Under the pieces are notes generated by a model. That model had not been told where the DNA came from, searched no databases, and saw nothing but the letters and a program-made list of their open reading frames with translations. The translations under genes and the position numbers were made by a program. From positions 1-64,000 of the forward strand of contig JAVLRN010000014.1 in the NCBI GenBank assembly GCA_032821775.1: a stretch of DNA of 64,000 bases. Reading direction: 5' to 3'. This DNA comes from Sanguinoderma infundibulare (lineage: Eukaryota > Basidiomycota > Agaricomycetes > Polyporales > Polyporaceae). The stretch's first letter is position 1. Every line of letters begins with the position of its first letter. Of this stretch, positions 63,905 to 64,000 are shown in pieces.

Positions 63905-64000
63905 GTCGGTCGCTTCGAGTCGACAAACTGGAAGAACGAGGGAGAGTCACGTGCATCACCACCTGCGGTCTGGCAGTCGGAATCTGCCGGATTAGTGTAT

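Noticed and set aside
1..64000. CRISPR arrays, operons, ribosome binding sites
   Set aside because: The window is eukaryotic: introns, LTR and DIRS elements, and no prokaryotic gene order.

Overview
The window reads as nuclear DNA of a mushroom-forming basidiomycete (Agaricomycetes; the species cannot be told from sequence alone). Coding exons are split by many 40-90 nt introns with GT..AG borders and CTAAC/CTAAT-like branch points, codon use is GC-rich, and the transposon content (KDZ DNA transposon with a TET/JBP gene, DIRS-like tyrosine-recombinase retroelement, Ty3/gypsy chromovirus) is typical of this class. No rRNA, true tRNA or CRISPR was found.

Layout. The flanks (1-7.3 kb and 58.7-64 kb) hold host genes on the minus strand: three paralogous Ser/Thr protein kinases (one cut by the left edge, one with a stop codon after the catalytic domain, one apparently intact), gene fragments of an S10 serine carboxypeptidase and an amidohydrolase, and a single-pass membrane protein. 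Between them lies a nested pile of transposons. Two head-to-tail units of a DIRS-like element form the base (7299-23126 and 23127-58718). Unit 1 has a complete gag-like ORF, reverse transcriptase/RNase H and tyrosine recombinase, but an 11.1-kb chromovirus with 499-bp LTRs (10571-21708, minus strand, target duplication ACATT) has split its RT/RNase H gene. Unit 2 lacks its coding region and is split by a 35-kb DNA transposon (23326-58352) flanked by an 8-bp duplication GAGTCGGG. A ~1-kb TG..CA element with 4-bp duplications has landed once in the chromovirus and once, inverted, in a gene of the 35-kb element.

The 35-kb element is the most interesting object. It encodes a KDZ (Kyakuja-Dileera-Zisupton) transposase with its CxC2 cysteine cluster, next to a TET/JBP 2-oxoglutarate/Fe(II) dioxygenase of the kind that oxidises 5-methylcytosine. 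Around these two lie cargo genes: an HMG-box-like acidic protein, a ~945-residue protein with a cysteine cluster and coiled coils, and a family of at least four three-exon genes, plus truncated relatives, combining an N-terminal helical domain, a cluster matching the Zn2Cys6 spacing (CX2CX6CX10CX2CX6C) and C-terminal coiled coils. Both ends are packed with CpG-rich CCGGCCGG motifs and a 35-bp minisatellite. A reasonable model is a transposon that carries its own transposase, its own cytosine-oxidising enzyme and its own family of DNA-binding proteins.

Almost every gene inside the transposons carries in-frame stops, and nearly all of these are TGA at places where arginine CGA is expected; one paralogous pair shows CGA against TGA directly. 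This points to CpG deamination, and hence cytosine methylation, as the main decay process. Exon models come from reading splice signals by eye and paralog comparison, so individual borders may be off by a few bases.
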